Below, piece after piece: positions 7,901 through 16,701 of a stretch of 64,000 nucleotides of DNA (positions are counted from its first letter, which is position 1; the number at the start of each line of letters is the position of its first letter). This stretch comes from Robinsoniella peoriensis (lineage in GTDB: Bacteria > Bacillota > Clostridia > Lachnospirales > Lachnospiraceae). Below the pieces are notes generated by a model that worked only from the letters and a program-made list of their open reading frames with translations, was not told where the DNA came from and did no database searches. A program made the position numbers and the translations under genes. The stretch lies in assembly GCF_042680125.1 (NCBI RefSeq), contig NZ_JBHTNY010000009.1; one strand, written 5' to 3'.

Positions 7901-8017
7901 AATGTATATTCCTGGAGGACTGACGGGGCGGCATGGACCTGGGAGTACCGTTTTTGGGAACAGGGGATATTAAAATCCCCTGAAATTAAGGATCTAATAC
8001 TAAAACGGTCCCAATAG
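7901..8017 (+). pseudogene. C-terminal relic of a large GH106-like glycosyl hydrolase gene
   Basis: One base after the recR stop a frame opens that reads (7913-8014) WRTDGAAWTWEYRFWEQG, then ILKSPEIKDLILKRSQ and a TAG at 8015. It matches the extreme C-termini of the two complete hydrolases in this window (NLWRTTGNKWSYEYQLKEMG ILTTP and AWRSTKEEWSYEYFIKETG ILKAPEI). There is no start codon or ribosome site, and only about 38 codons remain of an expected 1000 or more. This is the tail of a third paralogue whose body was deleted, leaving the end fused behind recR. The tail probably still carries no function. Confidence 0.85.
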
Positions 8018-8812
8018 TTAACAGTGCAGATCCCTGCGCTGATGAAGTATAAAGGAAGCGGAAATGCACAGGAGAGCCACTATGGCACAGACCAGTATAT
8101 ACTGCTGCGAAAGCCCCTGTGTAAGAACTTCCTTTCCATCAAAATATTTAAAAGGTGTGAGATAACCCAGCCATTCAATTTTTTCACTGAAATCAGCAGC
8201 AATGGACATCAAAAATGTAACCAGCACAAGGCCCATAGAGATATTGCTGGCTGTTTTCATTCGAACACAAAGCATGGACATGAGTAAACCAAATCCAAAG
8301 AAAACAAGCTGGATGAAGAATAATCCGATCATCATTGGCAGAAAATCCGATACAATATTGTCATCAAAAATAATCTTCACACTTACAACGGCGATGAGAA
8401 AGGAAACAGCATTCAGCAAAAACAGCTGGCAGAGTGCACTGCAGAGCTTATCAGCCAGGATGGTATTTCTGGAACGTGACTTAACATACAGAAATTCAAA
8501 TGTCTTATCCCGTTCTTCTTTTCCGAAGATGGAGACACCCAGGGAAGCTGCATGGAATGCGGCGATCAGAGCGATATAAGTAAATACGATTGCAAAAACT
8601 CCGATAGCGGTTGAATAATCCACCACGCCTACTCCGAAGACTGTCTGGACGCTTTTGGGAAGCTGCTCCAAAAGCTCATTCACACCGGCATCGCTTTGTC
8701 CCACCATGGAGGTTGTCTTACCGGCGCTTGCTATAATCAGAAAAATAATCCCAATGCACCAGAAAGAAAAAGTTTTTATATTAGATTTACATTCACGAAT
8801 AAATAGATTCAT
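8018..8812 (-). CDS. ABC-2 type transporter permease
   Basis: 264 residues with six hydrophobic segments (near 17-35, 70-90, 130-150, 158-180, 190-210 and 235-255) and a cytosolic KEERDKTFEFLYVKSRSR loop typical of ABC-2 membrane proteins such as NatB/YhaP. It is the last gene of a leftward TetR / ATPase / permease / permease operon, 62 bp after the other permease. It probably pairs with that permease and the ATPase as an exporter; substrate unknown (often bacitracin-like peptides, drugs or Na+). The stop codon touches the pseudogene relic at 8017. Confidence 0.85.
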   Translation of the reverse strand: MNLFIRECKSNIKTFSFWCIGIIFLIIASAGKTTSMVGQSDAGVNELLEQLPKSVQTVFGVGVVDYSTAIGVFAIVFTYIALIAAFHAASLGVSIFGKEERDKTFEFLYVKSRSRNTILADKLCSALCQLFLLNAVSFLIAVVSVKIIFDDNIVSDFLPMMIGLFFIQLVFFGFGLLMSMLCVRMKTASNISMGLVLVTFLMSIAADFSEKIEWLGYLTPFKYFDGKEVLTQGLSQQYILVCAIVALLCISASFILHQRRDLHC

Positions 8813-8874
8813 AATAAATGGTCTCCTTCCCAGAGAGTAATTGAAAATGGAGTGTCAAAGCATTCAGACATGCT

Positions 8875-9669
8875 TTAAGCACTGTGAATATCTTTTGTCT
8901 GGTAACGCCAGAAGCCTAGCAGTGTAAGTAAAATAACAGCCACGATCAGACAGATCAGCAAAGGATAGTCATACTTCTGATTTAATGTAATGTAAGAGGG
9001 ATTGATGTAGCTCATTGGAGACATAAAATCCAGTGCCCTTTCATCAAACATATTTGCTAACATCTGGAGCCCAAAGCAAAGTGCCCCAACTCCGATTCCA
9101 ATAAAGACAGGAGCTTTAGCCTTTTTCAAAAAACAACCGATACAGAATCCCAGGGCGGTAAATAAAAGTCCGGTCAGTATCACAGCAAAAGAGAGCAGAT
9201 AGAATATCTTATGGTTAAATGCACCGCCATATTGGTTTGCAAAAATGAAACTCACACCAAAATATATAAATCCGGATATAATAATACAGAGCACAACTGC
9301 CAGATATTTATTTGCCAATATACGGATCCGGCTTACGGGTTTGGTAAATAAAAAATCACAGGTTTTGCGTGCACTTTCTTTGCCAATCACCTGGATTCCG
9401 GAAATCAAACCCTGAATGGAAGAACAGAGGATCACATACACCAGCACAAAGCTGTAGAAACCGTGAAAACTGCCAAGACCGTCAGGTCCCAGACCAAGAG
9501 CCTTTAATACTTCGGGAGGATATTGTTCCATTAGTTTATTAACTGCTTCCATATCCCCGGTAAAAGAAGGATACAGGCAGATAAAGAATATGCCAGCGCA
9601 GCTTAATGACAATGCCCATATAAGTGCGGGCTTAAGATTCCACTTAAATTCCTGAATAAATATGTTCAT
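8875..9669 (-). CDS. ABC-2 type transporter permease
   Basis: 264 residues, six predicted membrane spans and the same loop signature (GKESARKTCDFLFTKPVSRIRIL) as the neighbouring permease, with which it shares length and layout: an ancient tandem pair. It starts 13 bp after the ATPase gene, with GGAGGGGGATTTCT upstream of the ATG. Together they form a heterodimeric membrane channel for the ATPase. Substrate unknown. Confidence 0.87.
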   Translation of the reverse strand: MNIFIQEFKWNLKPALIWALSLSCAGIFFICLYPSFTGDMEAVNKLMEQYPPEVLKALGLGPDGLGSFHGFYSFVLVYVILCSSIQGLISGIQVIGKESARKTCDFLFTKPVSRIRILANKYLAVVLCIIISGFIYFGVSFIFANQYGGAFNHKIFYLLSFAVILTGLLFTALGFCIGCFLKKAKAPVFIGIGVGALCFGLQMLANMFDERALDFMSPMSYINPSYITLNQKYDYPLLICLIVAVILLTLLGFWRYQTKDIHSA

Positions 9670-9682
9670 AGAAATCCCCCTC

Positions 9683-10564
9683 CTAATTATAGTAATGCAT
9701 AAAGATCTCTTCCAGATCCGGTTCCTGAACGCTTAGATCCTGCAGGGAGAGTTCGCCTAACAGATGCGTCATCCGGTTAACATTACCACGATAAATAAAG
9801 GATGCATGGAGTTTTTCTATTTTCAGGTTAGACAGGCCCTTTATTTGAAATACATCCGGATTAAGTGCTTCTTTGGATTCCAGTTCTATCTTTTTATAAC
9901 TGTCTTCTTTTAAGGATGACATGGTATCTAGTTTAATCAGTTTTCCTTCTTTTATAAAGCCCACACGGTCACACATTTTCTGAACCTCTGACAGGATATG
10001 GGAGGAAAAGAAAACGGTGGCACCATTACGGTTTTCCTCCTGGATCAGATCAAAGAATTTCTTCTGCATCAATGGGTCCAGCCCACTGGTAGGTTCATCC
10101 AGAATAATTAATTTAGGACTATGTAACAATCCCTGTACAATACCGACTTTCTTGCGGTTTCCAAAGGACAGGTCCTCGATCTTGCGTCCGGTATCCAATT
10201 CCAGAACATCACATAATTCCCTTATCTTTTTCTTACAGTCCTTTTTATAAAAGGAAGCAGAGTAATTAAGCAGGTCTTTTACCTTCATATTGTCATAATA
10301 AAACACCTCGCTGGGCAGGTATCCTACTTCTTTTGCAATTTCGCTGGCATTTTTGATGCAGTCGGCGCCAAAGATGGAAGCAGAACCGCTGGTTGGATAA
10401 ATCAGCGACAGAAGACATCGGATCGTGGTGGACTTTCCGGCACCGTTAGGACCAATAAATCCAAAGATTTCACCCTCCTGTATAGCAAGGGTAATATCCT
10501 CGATACCGCGGTGTTTGCCGTAAGTCTTTGTCAGTTTATTGATTTCAATAATGTTCTTCGTCAT
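9683..10564 (-). CDS. ABC transporter ATP-binding protein
   Basis: 293 residues. Walker A GPNGAGKST (38-46), an LSFGNRKKVGI signature (variant of LSGGQ), Walker B LIILDEPTSGLDP and the H-loop SSHILSEV. The C-terminal 80 residues form the accessory domain common in CcmA/NatA-like exporters. It overlaps the end of the TetR gene by 4 bases (ATGA), so the regulator and the transporter are translated from one mRNA. It energises the two ABC-2 permeases that follow. Confidence 0.93.
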   Translation of the reverse strand: MTKNIIEINKLTKTYGKHRGIEDITLAIQEGEIFGFIGPNGAGKSTTIRCLLSLIYPTSGSASIFGADCIKNASEIAKEVGYLPSEVFYYDNMKVKDLLNYSASFYKKDCKKKIRELCDVLELDTGRKIEDLSFGNRKKVGIVQGLLHSPKLIILDEPTSGLDPLMQKKFFDLIQEENRNGATVFFSSHILSEVQKMCDRVGFIKEGKLIKLDTMSSLKEDSYKKIELESKEALNPDVFQIKGLSNLKIEKLHASFIYRGNVNRMTHLLGELSLQDLSVQEPDLEEIFMHYYN

Positions 10565-11181
10565 AAGAACTCCTCCTTATAGGATACCTTTTTTAATAAA
10601 TCGGACCAGATAGTGTAATGATTCATCAGTTCCGGTATCAGTACAGTTTCCGAAACCCGTTCTTTTTCATACATATAGCCCTCCGTCATCCAGATTAACA
10701 TGTGGTAAATCTCTTTTGGGTCAATCTCTTCTTTAAACCTACCCAGATCAATATTTTTTAAATATTTCTCAAAAGAAGTATCAATCTGCGACTGCATTTT
10801 ATCCTGTACTTCGCCGGAGACAGTTTCATTTTGGGAATAATAAGTCTTAATAAAAAATTTCATAATATGAGGTGTTTTTGCCAGGATAACTGCCTTCTTT
10901 TGGGCCATGTAATGAAGCAATTCAAAAAAATCGGTGATATCTTCAAAATGCATATCCATAATATAATTTTTTACAAGAGAAACGGTATATTCCAGCAAAT
11001 ACAGATAAAAACTTTTCTTATTGTGAAAATAGTGGAAGAGCAGCCCTTTGGAGATACCGGCTTTTCTGGCAATTTCATCTGTTGAAGCCCGTTTGTATTC
11101 GTGATTGGAAAACACTTCAATTCCGGCGTTGATAATACGCTGCTGTTTTTCTTCCGGCAGGCGAAAAAACATTTCATTCAT
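10561..11181 (-). CDS. TetR family transcriptional regulator
   Basis: 206 residues; N-terminal HTH with STDEIARKAGISKGLLFHYF, then FHNKKSFYLYLLEY, the standard TetR_N pattern, and a helical ligand domain. The ATG follows AAAGGAGGAGG. It is the first gene of the exporter operon and probably represses it, releasing on binding of the exported compound. A GGATTGAC / GTTAATCC dyad lies just after the promoter -10 (see 11266-11318). Confidence 0.93.
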   Translation of the reverse strand: MNEMFFRLPEEKQQRIINAGIEVFSNHEYKRASTDEIARKAGISKGLLFHYFHNKKSFYLYLLEYTVSLVKNYIMDMHFEDITDFFELLHYMAQKKAVILAKTPHIMKFFIKTYYSQNETVSGEVQDKMQSQIDTSFEKYLKNIDLGRFKEEIDPKEIYHMLIWMTEGYMYEKERVSETVLIPELMNHYTIWSDLLKKVSYKEEFL

Positions 11182-11265
11182 GGGAAACCTCCTCCTTTAA
11201 ATAGTTAAAATATTTGAAATATGGGTACCACAGTGTATTTTTTGCTTTATCTGATTGACTGTGCA

Positions 11266-11318
11266 GGATTGACTAGACTGGTTAATCCTAATTATATGCT
11301 ATTGACTATTTTTTACAA
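11266..11318 (-). promoter_or_regulatory. Promoter and putative TetR operator of the exporter operon
   Basis: On the minus strand, TTGTAA (11318-11313), 16-bp spacer, TATAAT (11296-11291). Directly downstream is the near-palindrome GGATTGAC (11266-11273) / GTTAATCC (11281-11288) with a 7-bp centre, covering the expected transcription start. This placement fits autorepression by the TetR protein. Confidence 0.6.
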
Positions 11319-11347
11319 GGGGGCAGGGACATTAAATTTGCATAAAA

Positions 11348-11395
11348 AAGTTACTCCAACTAATATATAAAAGTTACTCCCGTTCATGGTATGAT
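11348..11395 (+). promoter_or_regulatory. Direct-repeat activator site and -10 box for module A
   Basis: Two perfect copies of AAGTTACTCC (11348-11357 and 11371-11380), 23 bp apart start to start, followed 9 bp later by TATGAT (11390-11395) with no recognisable -35. Direct repeats about two helical turns apart that replace the -35 are the usual target of AraC-type activators. The likely binder is the module A response regulator (16701-18245). The promoter would drive the solute-binding protein gene through a long AT-rich repeat leader. Confidence 0.55.
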
Positions 11396-11440
11396 TTGGT
11401 CATGAAAAAGAAACCTGCAGGGATCAAGAATAAAACCAAA

Positions 11441-11605
11441 GCAATAAAATAAAGCAATAAAATATAGTAATAAAATAAAGCAATAAAAAAAGCAATAAAA
11501 TATAGCAATAAAATAATGAATTAAATAATGCAATAAAATATTGCAAAAATAATGCAATATGAACATGCAATATGAAAATGTAATAAGGTAATGCAATAAG
11601 ATAAT
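11441..11605 (+). repeat. 13-bp minisatellite upstream of module A binding protein
   Basis: Thirteen tandem imperfect units of consensus GCAATAAAATAAT, mostly 13 bp long (a few 11-12 bp), fill 165 bp between the putative promoter and the ribosome site of the solute-binding protein gene. Later units diverge to GCAATATGAACAT and GTAATAAGGTAAT. There is no coding potential. The array would lie in the 5' UTR. Confidence 0.85.
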
Positions 11606-11631
11606 GGAATCAGAAAACCAGGAGGGAATAC

Positions 11632-13056
11632 ATGAAGAAAAAGTTAGTTAGTATTTTAATGGCAGCGGCAATGGTATTATCAATGACAGCATGTGGCGGC
11701 GGCAGCAGTTCTGCCGAAGGAACAAAATCAACGGAAGCTACAAATGCAGCAAAGAGCTCAAAATCAACGGAAGACACAAAAGCTGAAACCAAGGAGAGCG
11801 GTGAAACAGCAAAGAACTCTGGGGATGTTAAAGACAGCGAAGAAACCCGGAAAGAGGCTGAGGACGGAGAGCCTGTAACCCTGTCACTTATGGTGACAAC
11901 CAGACCCACTACGGATAAAAAGGATTTTTATCTGGACTGGCTTCCGGAGCTGGTGAAGGAGAAGTATCCGAATATTAATGTAGAAGTAGAACAGCTTCCC
12001 ACAGATCAGTACAAACAGACAGTCAGGTTAAAGTTTGCCAGCGGGCAGGGGCCTGATATCTTTACCTGGTGGGCAGGGCTGCAGGCTAAGGATCTGGTGG
12101 ATGCAGGTTATGTAAAAGATCTGTCCGGATTCTCCCAGTTGGGTAAGTTCAAAAAAGAAATTGCCGACTCTTATATGTTTGATGGCAAAAACTACGGGAT
12201 ACCGTTAGGCTCCAGTTTTTTGACCACCTGGTATAACAAAGCAGCATTTGAAAAGGCTGGTATCAGTCAGATGCCGGAAAATTGGAATCAGTTCCTGGAG
12301 TGCTGTGAAAAACTGAAAGCAGCGGGCTATACTCCGATTACCATGGGAGATAAGCAGTCCTTTGTTGTACAGTTTGGCGTGTACCAGATCGGTGCCTCTC
12401 AGATTTATGCAGATAATATGGACTTTGACAGCCAGTTATTCACAGGTGAAACTAAGTTTACGGATGACTGCTGGGTAAATACCATCGACAAATATAAAAC
12501 TTTATATGACAAAGGGTATATCATCGAAAATTCACTTGGACTGTCCCAGGAACAAAGCCGTCAGGCTTTCTTAGATGGCAGGGCAGCCATGATATTTGAC
12601 GGAAGTTTCGGATACGATGCGTTGAATAAAAATGGGGCAGAGGAATTCGATAAAGGGATGTTCTGTATTCCGTCCAATGATGAAGGAAAAGATTTTGTAT
12701 ATAATCTGACTCCATCCAATGGTGTTTTTGCCAGCGCAAACTCCGCAAACCAGGAAGCAATTGATCAGGTTCTGGAGTACTGGTTTACAGAAGGTACTCC
12801 GCTGTTTGAAAAATGGGTAGAAACCAGTTCCGATATTTCCTGTTATGAAGGGATTGAGGATTCCAGACCGCTGGTAAAAGAGTATCTGGAGAAATATAAA
12901 GATGACCCGAGTATCTACAACCTGAACAATGCATGGCCGGAAGGTGTCAGCGATATGATGTGCACAAAATTCCAGGAAGTAATTGCGGGAAATGCATCTG
13001 CAGAAGATGTCTGCCAGGCGATGCAGGACAAATTTGATGAGCTGAATGGAAACTAA
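11632..13056 (+). CDS. Carbohydrate ABC transporter solute-binding lipoprotein (module A)
   Basis: 474 residues. A lipoprotein signal peptide ends in LSMTAC (lipidated Cys21), followed by a long Ser/Thr/Lys/Glu linker (about residues 25-80) and then a family-1 extracellular solute-binding fold (SBP_bac_1: VTLSLMVTTRP, GQGPDIFTWWAG, YGIPLGSSFLTTWYNKAAFEKAG). It is anchored outside the membrane and delivers an oligosaccharide to the two permeases that follow. No ATPase is encoded nearby; a shared MsmK/UgpC-type ATPase elsewhere is usual for this family. The ATG is preceded by AGGAGGG. Substrate unknown; the co-encoded hydrolase suggests a rhamnose- or uronate-containing glycan (inference). Confidence 0.93.
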   Translation: MKKKLVSILMAAAMVLSMTACGGGSSSAEGTKSTEATNAAKSSKSTEDTKAETKESGETAKNSGDVKDSEETRKEAEDGEPVTLSLMVTTRPTTDKKDFYLDWLPELVKEKYPNINVEVEQLPTDQYKQTVRLKFASGQGPDIFTWWAGLQAKDLVDAGYVKDLSGFSQLGKFKKEIADSYMFDGKNYGIPLGSSFLTTWYNKAAFEKAGISQMPENWNQFLECCEKLKAAGYTPITMGDKQSFVVQFGVYQIGASQIYADNMDFDSQLFTGETKFTDDCWVNTIDKYKTLYDKGYIIENSLGLSQEQSRQAFLDGRAAMIFDGSFGYDALNKNGAEEFDKGMFCIPSNDEGKDFVYNLTPSNGVFASANSANQEAIDQVLEYWFTEGTPLFEKWVETSSDISCYEGIEDSRPLVKEYLEKYKDDPSIYNLNNAWPEGVSDMMCTKFQEVIAGNASAEDVCQAMQDKFDELNGN

Positions 13057-13076
13057 CCCCCTTTGAAACACGCTCT

Positions 13077-13115
13077 GGGCATTTACAAATCTGATCTTCA
13101 TTTTTGTAAGTGCCC
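13077..13115 (+). terminator. Intercistronic stem-loop after module A binding protein
   Basis: GGGCATTTACAAA (13077-13089) pairs with TTTGTAAGTGCCC (13103-13115), 13 bp with one G-T. It is followed by TGTTTT, a weak U-run. It probably protects the 3' end of the binding-protein mRNA and reduces read-through into the permeases, giving excess binding protein. Confidence 0.7.
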
Positions 13116-13162
13116 TGTTTTATAACATGAGGTTGAATTTAAAATCTGGAGAGGAAAGCGGT

Positions 13163-14038
13163 ATGTTTGATAAAAAAAAGAGAAACGTGCTATTGCTGTT
13201 TATCGTTCCGGCATTGCTGATGTATGTCACATTCTGGATACTGCCCGTTTTGATGTCCTTTTTCTATGGTGTCACAAACTGGAGCGGAATGGGTGAGTAT
13301 AAATTTATAGGACTGAATAACTTTAAGTACCTGTTAAAAGACGGGACAATGTTCAACTCTATGAAGAATACTGTAATATATGCCGTATTTGTAGTTACAT
13401 ATGGAAATATCCAGGCGCTTACGCTGGCGTTAATATTAAATAAGAAGTTAAAGGCAAAGGGATTTTTCCGAACGGTATTTTATCTGCCGGCGTTATTTAG
13501 CACCATTGTGGTAGCATTTTTGTGGAGCTATGTCTATGCTCCCTATTATGGTATGATCTCAGAAATATTCAACAAACTGGGACTGGATATTGTGCCGAAT
13601 CTGTTGGGGCAGAAAGGAACTTCCCTTTTGGCATCAGCCTTTGTGGAAACCTGGAAAACTTCCGGTACCATGACGATTATTTATCTTGCGGGATTACAGA
13701 ATATCTCCGAAGAAGTTATTGAATCGGCAAAAATAGATGGATGTACGGGATGGCAGGCTATCCGTTTTGTCAAAATTCCAATGCTGTCCAATACGATTAC
13801 GATTAATGTAATGCTTGGTCTGATTGGAGGCTTTAAATCGTTTGATTATGTATTTGCCCTTACGGGAGGGGGACCGGGTAATTCGTCCAGTACGTTAATG
13901 TATTCGATTTATAAAATGGCATTTGTGGAAAGCCAGTTTGGAAAAGCAGAGGCACTGGCTGCGGTTGCCTTTATATTTATCCTGATTATTTCCGTAATTG
14001 TACTTCGCATTATGAAACGAAAGGAGCTGGAAGCATAA
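13163..14038 (+). CDS. Sugar ABC transporter permease, MalF/UgpA type (module A)
   Basis: The start is taken at ATG 13163 (MFDKKKRNVLLL), with GGAGAGGAAAG upstream; the 12 extra upstream residues are not hydrophobic and lack a site. 291 residues, six membrane spans, with the EAA loop near VIESAKIDGCTGWQAIRFVKIPML that contacts the ATPase. Its stop overlaps the next permease start (TAATG). Forms the membrane channel with the following gene. Confidence 0.93.
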   Translation: MFDKKKRNVLLLFIVPALLMYVTFWILPVLMSFFYGVTNWSGMGEYKFIGLNNFKYLLKDGTMFNSMKNTVIYAVFVVTYGNIQALTLALILNKKLKAKGFFRTVFYLPALFSTIVVAFLWSYVYAPYYGMISEIFNKLGLDIVPNLLGQKGTSLLASAFVETWKTSGTMTIIYLAGLQNISEEVIESAKIDGCTGWQAIRFVKIPMLSNTITINVMLGLIGGFKSFDYVFALTGGGPGNSSSTLMYSIYKMAFVESQFGKAEALAAVAFIFILIISVIVLRIMKRKELEA

Positions 14039-14871
14039 TGAAAAAGAACACCAAAAGTGAAATTTTATGGACGCTGGGAATCGCAGTCTTTTTCGTAATA
14101 TTTTTATCGCCTCTGATTATTGCTTTATCGGGTTCCCTCAGGGAAGTAAAAGACAGTACCTCTTATCTGAATTTATTCCATAGTTTCAGCCTGGAAAGTT
14201 ACGGGGTAGCCTTTGGAAAGATGAATTATTTCAGAGCACTTGGCAACAGTATACTGGTAACGGGAATCAGTGTACTTATTCTGGTGATTTTTTGTGCAAT
14301 GGCAGGATATGCTATCGCAAGGCTGAAAGGAATGCTGGGAGGTTTTTTTCAGATTTTTTTCCTTGCAGGTATGATTGTATCCGCTCAGATGTCCATTATA
14401 CCAATGTACCGGATTGTGAATGCCCTGCATATGGGTAACACCATTGCTGCCCCAATTGCATTGTATGTAACTTCGGCTCTGCCGTTTTCCATTTTTTTGT
14501 ATACAAATTTCATCAAGTCCGGTGTTCCCTATGTACTTGAGGAAGCAGCCAGAATTGACGGCGCCGGGACGGTATATACCTTTGTCAGAATTGTTGCACC
14601 CCTCACAAAACCCGCACTTACTTCTATCGTTATTACCCAGGGAGTGCCGATTTGGAACGATTTCTTCTTTGGTATGCTGTTTTTATCGGCACCGGAGAAA
14701 AAAACACTGCCGCTTACCATGCTGAATTTTATCGGTGACATGGAGAACGCCACCCAGTGGAATATGCTGTTTGCTGCCTGTTTCTTAAGTGCAATTCCAA
14801 TTTTGATTATTTATATGTTCCTGCAGAGGTATTTCGTAAGCGGACTGACGGTGGGAGCTGTCAAAGGTTGA
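14038..14871 (+). CDS. Sugar ABC transporter permease, MalG/UgpE type (module A)
   Basis: 277 residues with six membrane spans and the EAA motif EEAARIDGAGTVYTFVRIVAPL; it ends in the family-typical VSGLTVGAVKG. Overlaps the upstream permease by one base. Partner of the MalF-type subunit in a binding-protein-dependent sugar importer. Confidence 0.94.
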   Translation: MKKNTKSEILWTLGIAVFFVIFLSPLIIALSGSLREVKDSTSYLNLFHSFSLESYGVAFGKMNYFRALGNSILVTGISVLILVIFCAMAGYAIARLKGMLGGFFQIFFLAGMIVSAQMSIIPMYRIVNALHMGNTIAAPIALYVTSALPFSIFLYTNFIKSGVPYVLEEAARIDGAGTVYTFVRIVAPLTKPALTSIVITQGVPIWNDFFFGMLFLSAPEKKTLPLTMLNFIGDMENATQWNMLFAACFLSAIPILIIYMFLQRYFVSGLTVGAVKG

Positions 14872-14919
14872 ATTGTGTTTTGGCTGTTAATTGGGTAAAA
14901 TATTTCTGGAGGTGGTGTA

Positions 14920-16701
14920 ATGAAAATTTTAAAAAGCATTCGTTTTAAATTTTTAATTTGTCTTCTGGGAATATCAATTTTACCGATTCTGATATTGTTC
15001 GGGGTGATTCTGAAAAACAATATGGAGTATTACAACAGCCAGATTTCAGTGGCAAGTGATAACGAAGTACAAAAAATGGTAACCGGTATTAACAGTACCT
15101 TTGTGAATCTGAATGATCTTATGACTTCATTGATTTTCAGTCAGTATGACAATGACAGCTGTATGCTGTCCATTTGTGAACAGGAAGGGGCTGGCAGAGA
15201 GCCCACGCCAATGGAGCGGCTTACCAACTACCGTAAATTTGAATATGTGAGCAGCAATCTTATTGGGAATAATACTTATGCCAGCGGGGTTTACCTGTTT
15301 ACGGAAAGCGGTTATACATATTCGTTTGTAAAAAATAAAGAGTTTTATTTAGAAGAGGATTATCAGAATGCATCCTGGTATAAAAGTCTGCTGGACAGCA
15401 GGGAATTTCAGATTATTGAAACCTATCAGAGCAGGCACAGCAAGAGTCAGTCAATTCTTATGGCGAGGCGGTTTACGGATGTGAAGGGGAAACATACGGG
15501 GGTGCTGGCAGTAGTCTGCACGGATCAGATGTTTGATGCATTAGGAGAAAGTACGCTGCCCTGGGGAGAGAGCTTTTTGATGGATGCAGACGGGAAAACT
15601 ATTCCCGCAAGCAGCGAGCCGGACAGGCGCGCTCCGGATGATATCCATCAGATTACGAAGAATAACAAAGGCATTATTTTTCGTAAGGATACCAATGATG
15701 CCTATATCTATGGCACGCTTGATATCAATGACTGGAAGATTGTATCGGAAGTATCCTTTGACAGCCAAAAACAGCTGTATACACAGAACATGGAATATTT
15801 GATACTTTTGATTATGGTCATCATTTTATTTGTCGTTATTCTGGGGTATTTGCTGGAGCGGATGTTTATCCGTCCGCTGGTGGAACTTTCAGGGAGCATG
15901 CATGAGACCCCGATTACAGATTTGACCTTTCATCATAATTATCAGGAAAGAAAAGATGAGATTGGATCACTATATCGGCATTTTGATAAAATGATAAAGA
16001 AAATCAACTGCCTGATTGAAGATACTTATGTTGCGGAGATTAAATTTCTGAAGTCCAGACTGCGGAATCTGATGTCACAGATTAACGCTCATTTTATATT
16101 TAATACATTGGAGAATATCAACTGTCTGGCGAAAATTGAAAAGAATAACCAGATTGCAGTAATGTCAAAATCCCTGGGCGATATGCTCCGGTACAGCATC
16201 GAATATGAATCAGATGAGGAGACACTGGCAACGGAGATATCTCATATCCGTGAATATCTCAATATACAGGAGATCCGGTTTGGAAGCCCTATTCTGCTTA
16301 AGATAGAAAGTTCAGAGGAAATACTGCAAAGTCCTGTTTTGAAATTTATGCTGCAGCCGGTGATTGAAAACTCTATCGAACATGGGCTTGCGGGCGAGGA
16401 CCCGCCGTGGATTATTGTAGTGCGGGCTTATCGGCAGGATGGGAAGACCATCATAGCCGTACAGGACAACGGGATAGGGATGGAGGAAGATACCTTACGG
16501 GAAGTCCGCAGGAGAATCTACCATCCCGAGCATTTGGCTGAGGATGCAAGATATGCCAGCATCGGCCTGTCTAACATTTATAAAAGAATACAGCTGCTGT
16601 ATGGGGAAGAGTATGGACTGGAGATTGAGAATCTGGCGGGAAGCGGTGTGGAAGTAAAGGTCTGCCTGCCATTTCATGCAGGAGAAGAGGTGGAACAGTA
16701 A
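14920..16701 (+). CDS. YesM-type sensor histidine kinase (module A)
   Basis: 593 residues. Membrane span near 10-30, an extracellular dCache-like sensor (about 35-285), second span near 290-312, a HAMP-like linker, the His_kinase core QINAHFIFNTLENINCLA, and an HATPase domain with PVIENSIEHGL (N box), QDNGIGM (G1) and SIGLSNIYKR (G2). The usual QINPHF is QINAHF here, a small change beside the phosphorylated His. It overlaps its response regulator by one base. It probably senses a sugar outside the cell and activates module A. Confidence 0.93.
   Translation: MKILKSIRFKFLICLLGISILPILILFGVILKNNMEYYNSQISVASDNEVQKMVTGINSTFVNLNDLMTSLIFSQYDNDSCMLSICEQEGAGREPTPMERLTNYRKFEYVSSNLIGNNTYASGVYLFTESGYTYSFVKNKEFYLEEDYQNASWYKSLLDSREFQIIETYQSRHSKSQSILMARRFTDVKGKHTGVLAVVCTDQMFDALGESTLPWGESFLMDADGKTIPASSEPDRRAPDDIHQITKNNKGIIFRKDTNDAYIYGTLDINDWKIVSEVSFDSQKQLYTQNMEYLILLIMVIILFVVILGYLLERMFIRPLVELSGSMHETPITDLTFHHNYQERKDEIGSLYRHFDKMIKKINCLIEDTYVAEIKFLKSRLRNLMSQINAHFIFNTLENINCLAKIEKNNQIAVMSKSLGDMLRYSIEYESDEETLATEISHIREYLNIQEIRFGSPILLKIESSEEILQSPVLKFMLQPVIENSIEHGLAGEDPPWIIVVRAYRQDGKTIIAVQDNGIGMEEDTLREVRRRIYHPEHLAEDARYASIGLSNIYKRIQLLYGEEYGLEIENLAGSGVEVKVCLPFHAGEEVEQ

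Noticed and set aside
11384..11596. 70-residue minus-strand frame rich in Phe/Tyr/Cys
   Set aside because: It is the antisense of the AT-rich 13-bp minisatellite and has no start signals.
11441..11605. CRISPR array
   Set aside because: Units are adjacent 13-bp tandem repeats without spacers; no cas genes are present in the window.
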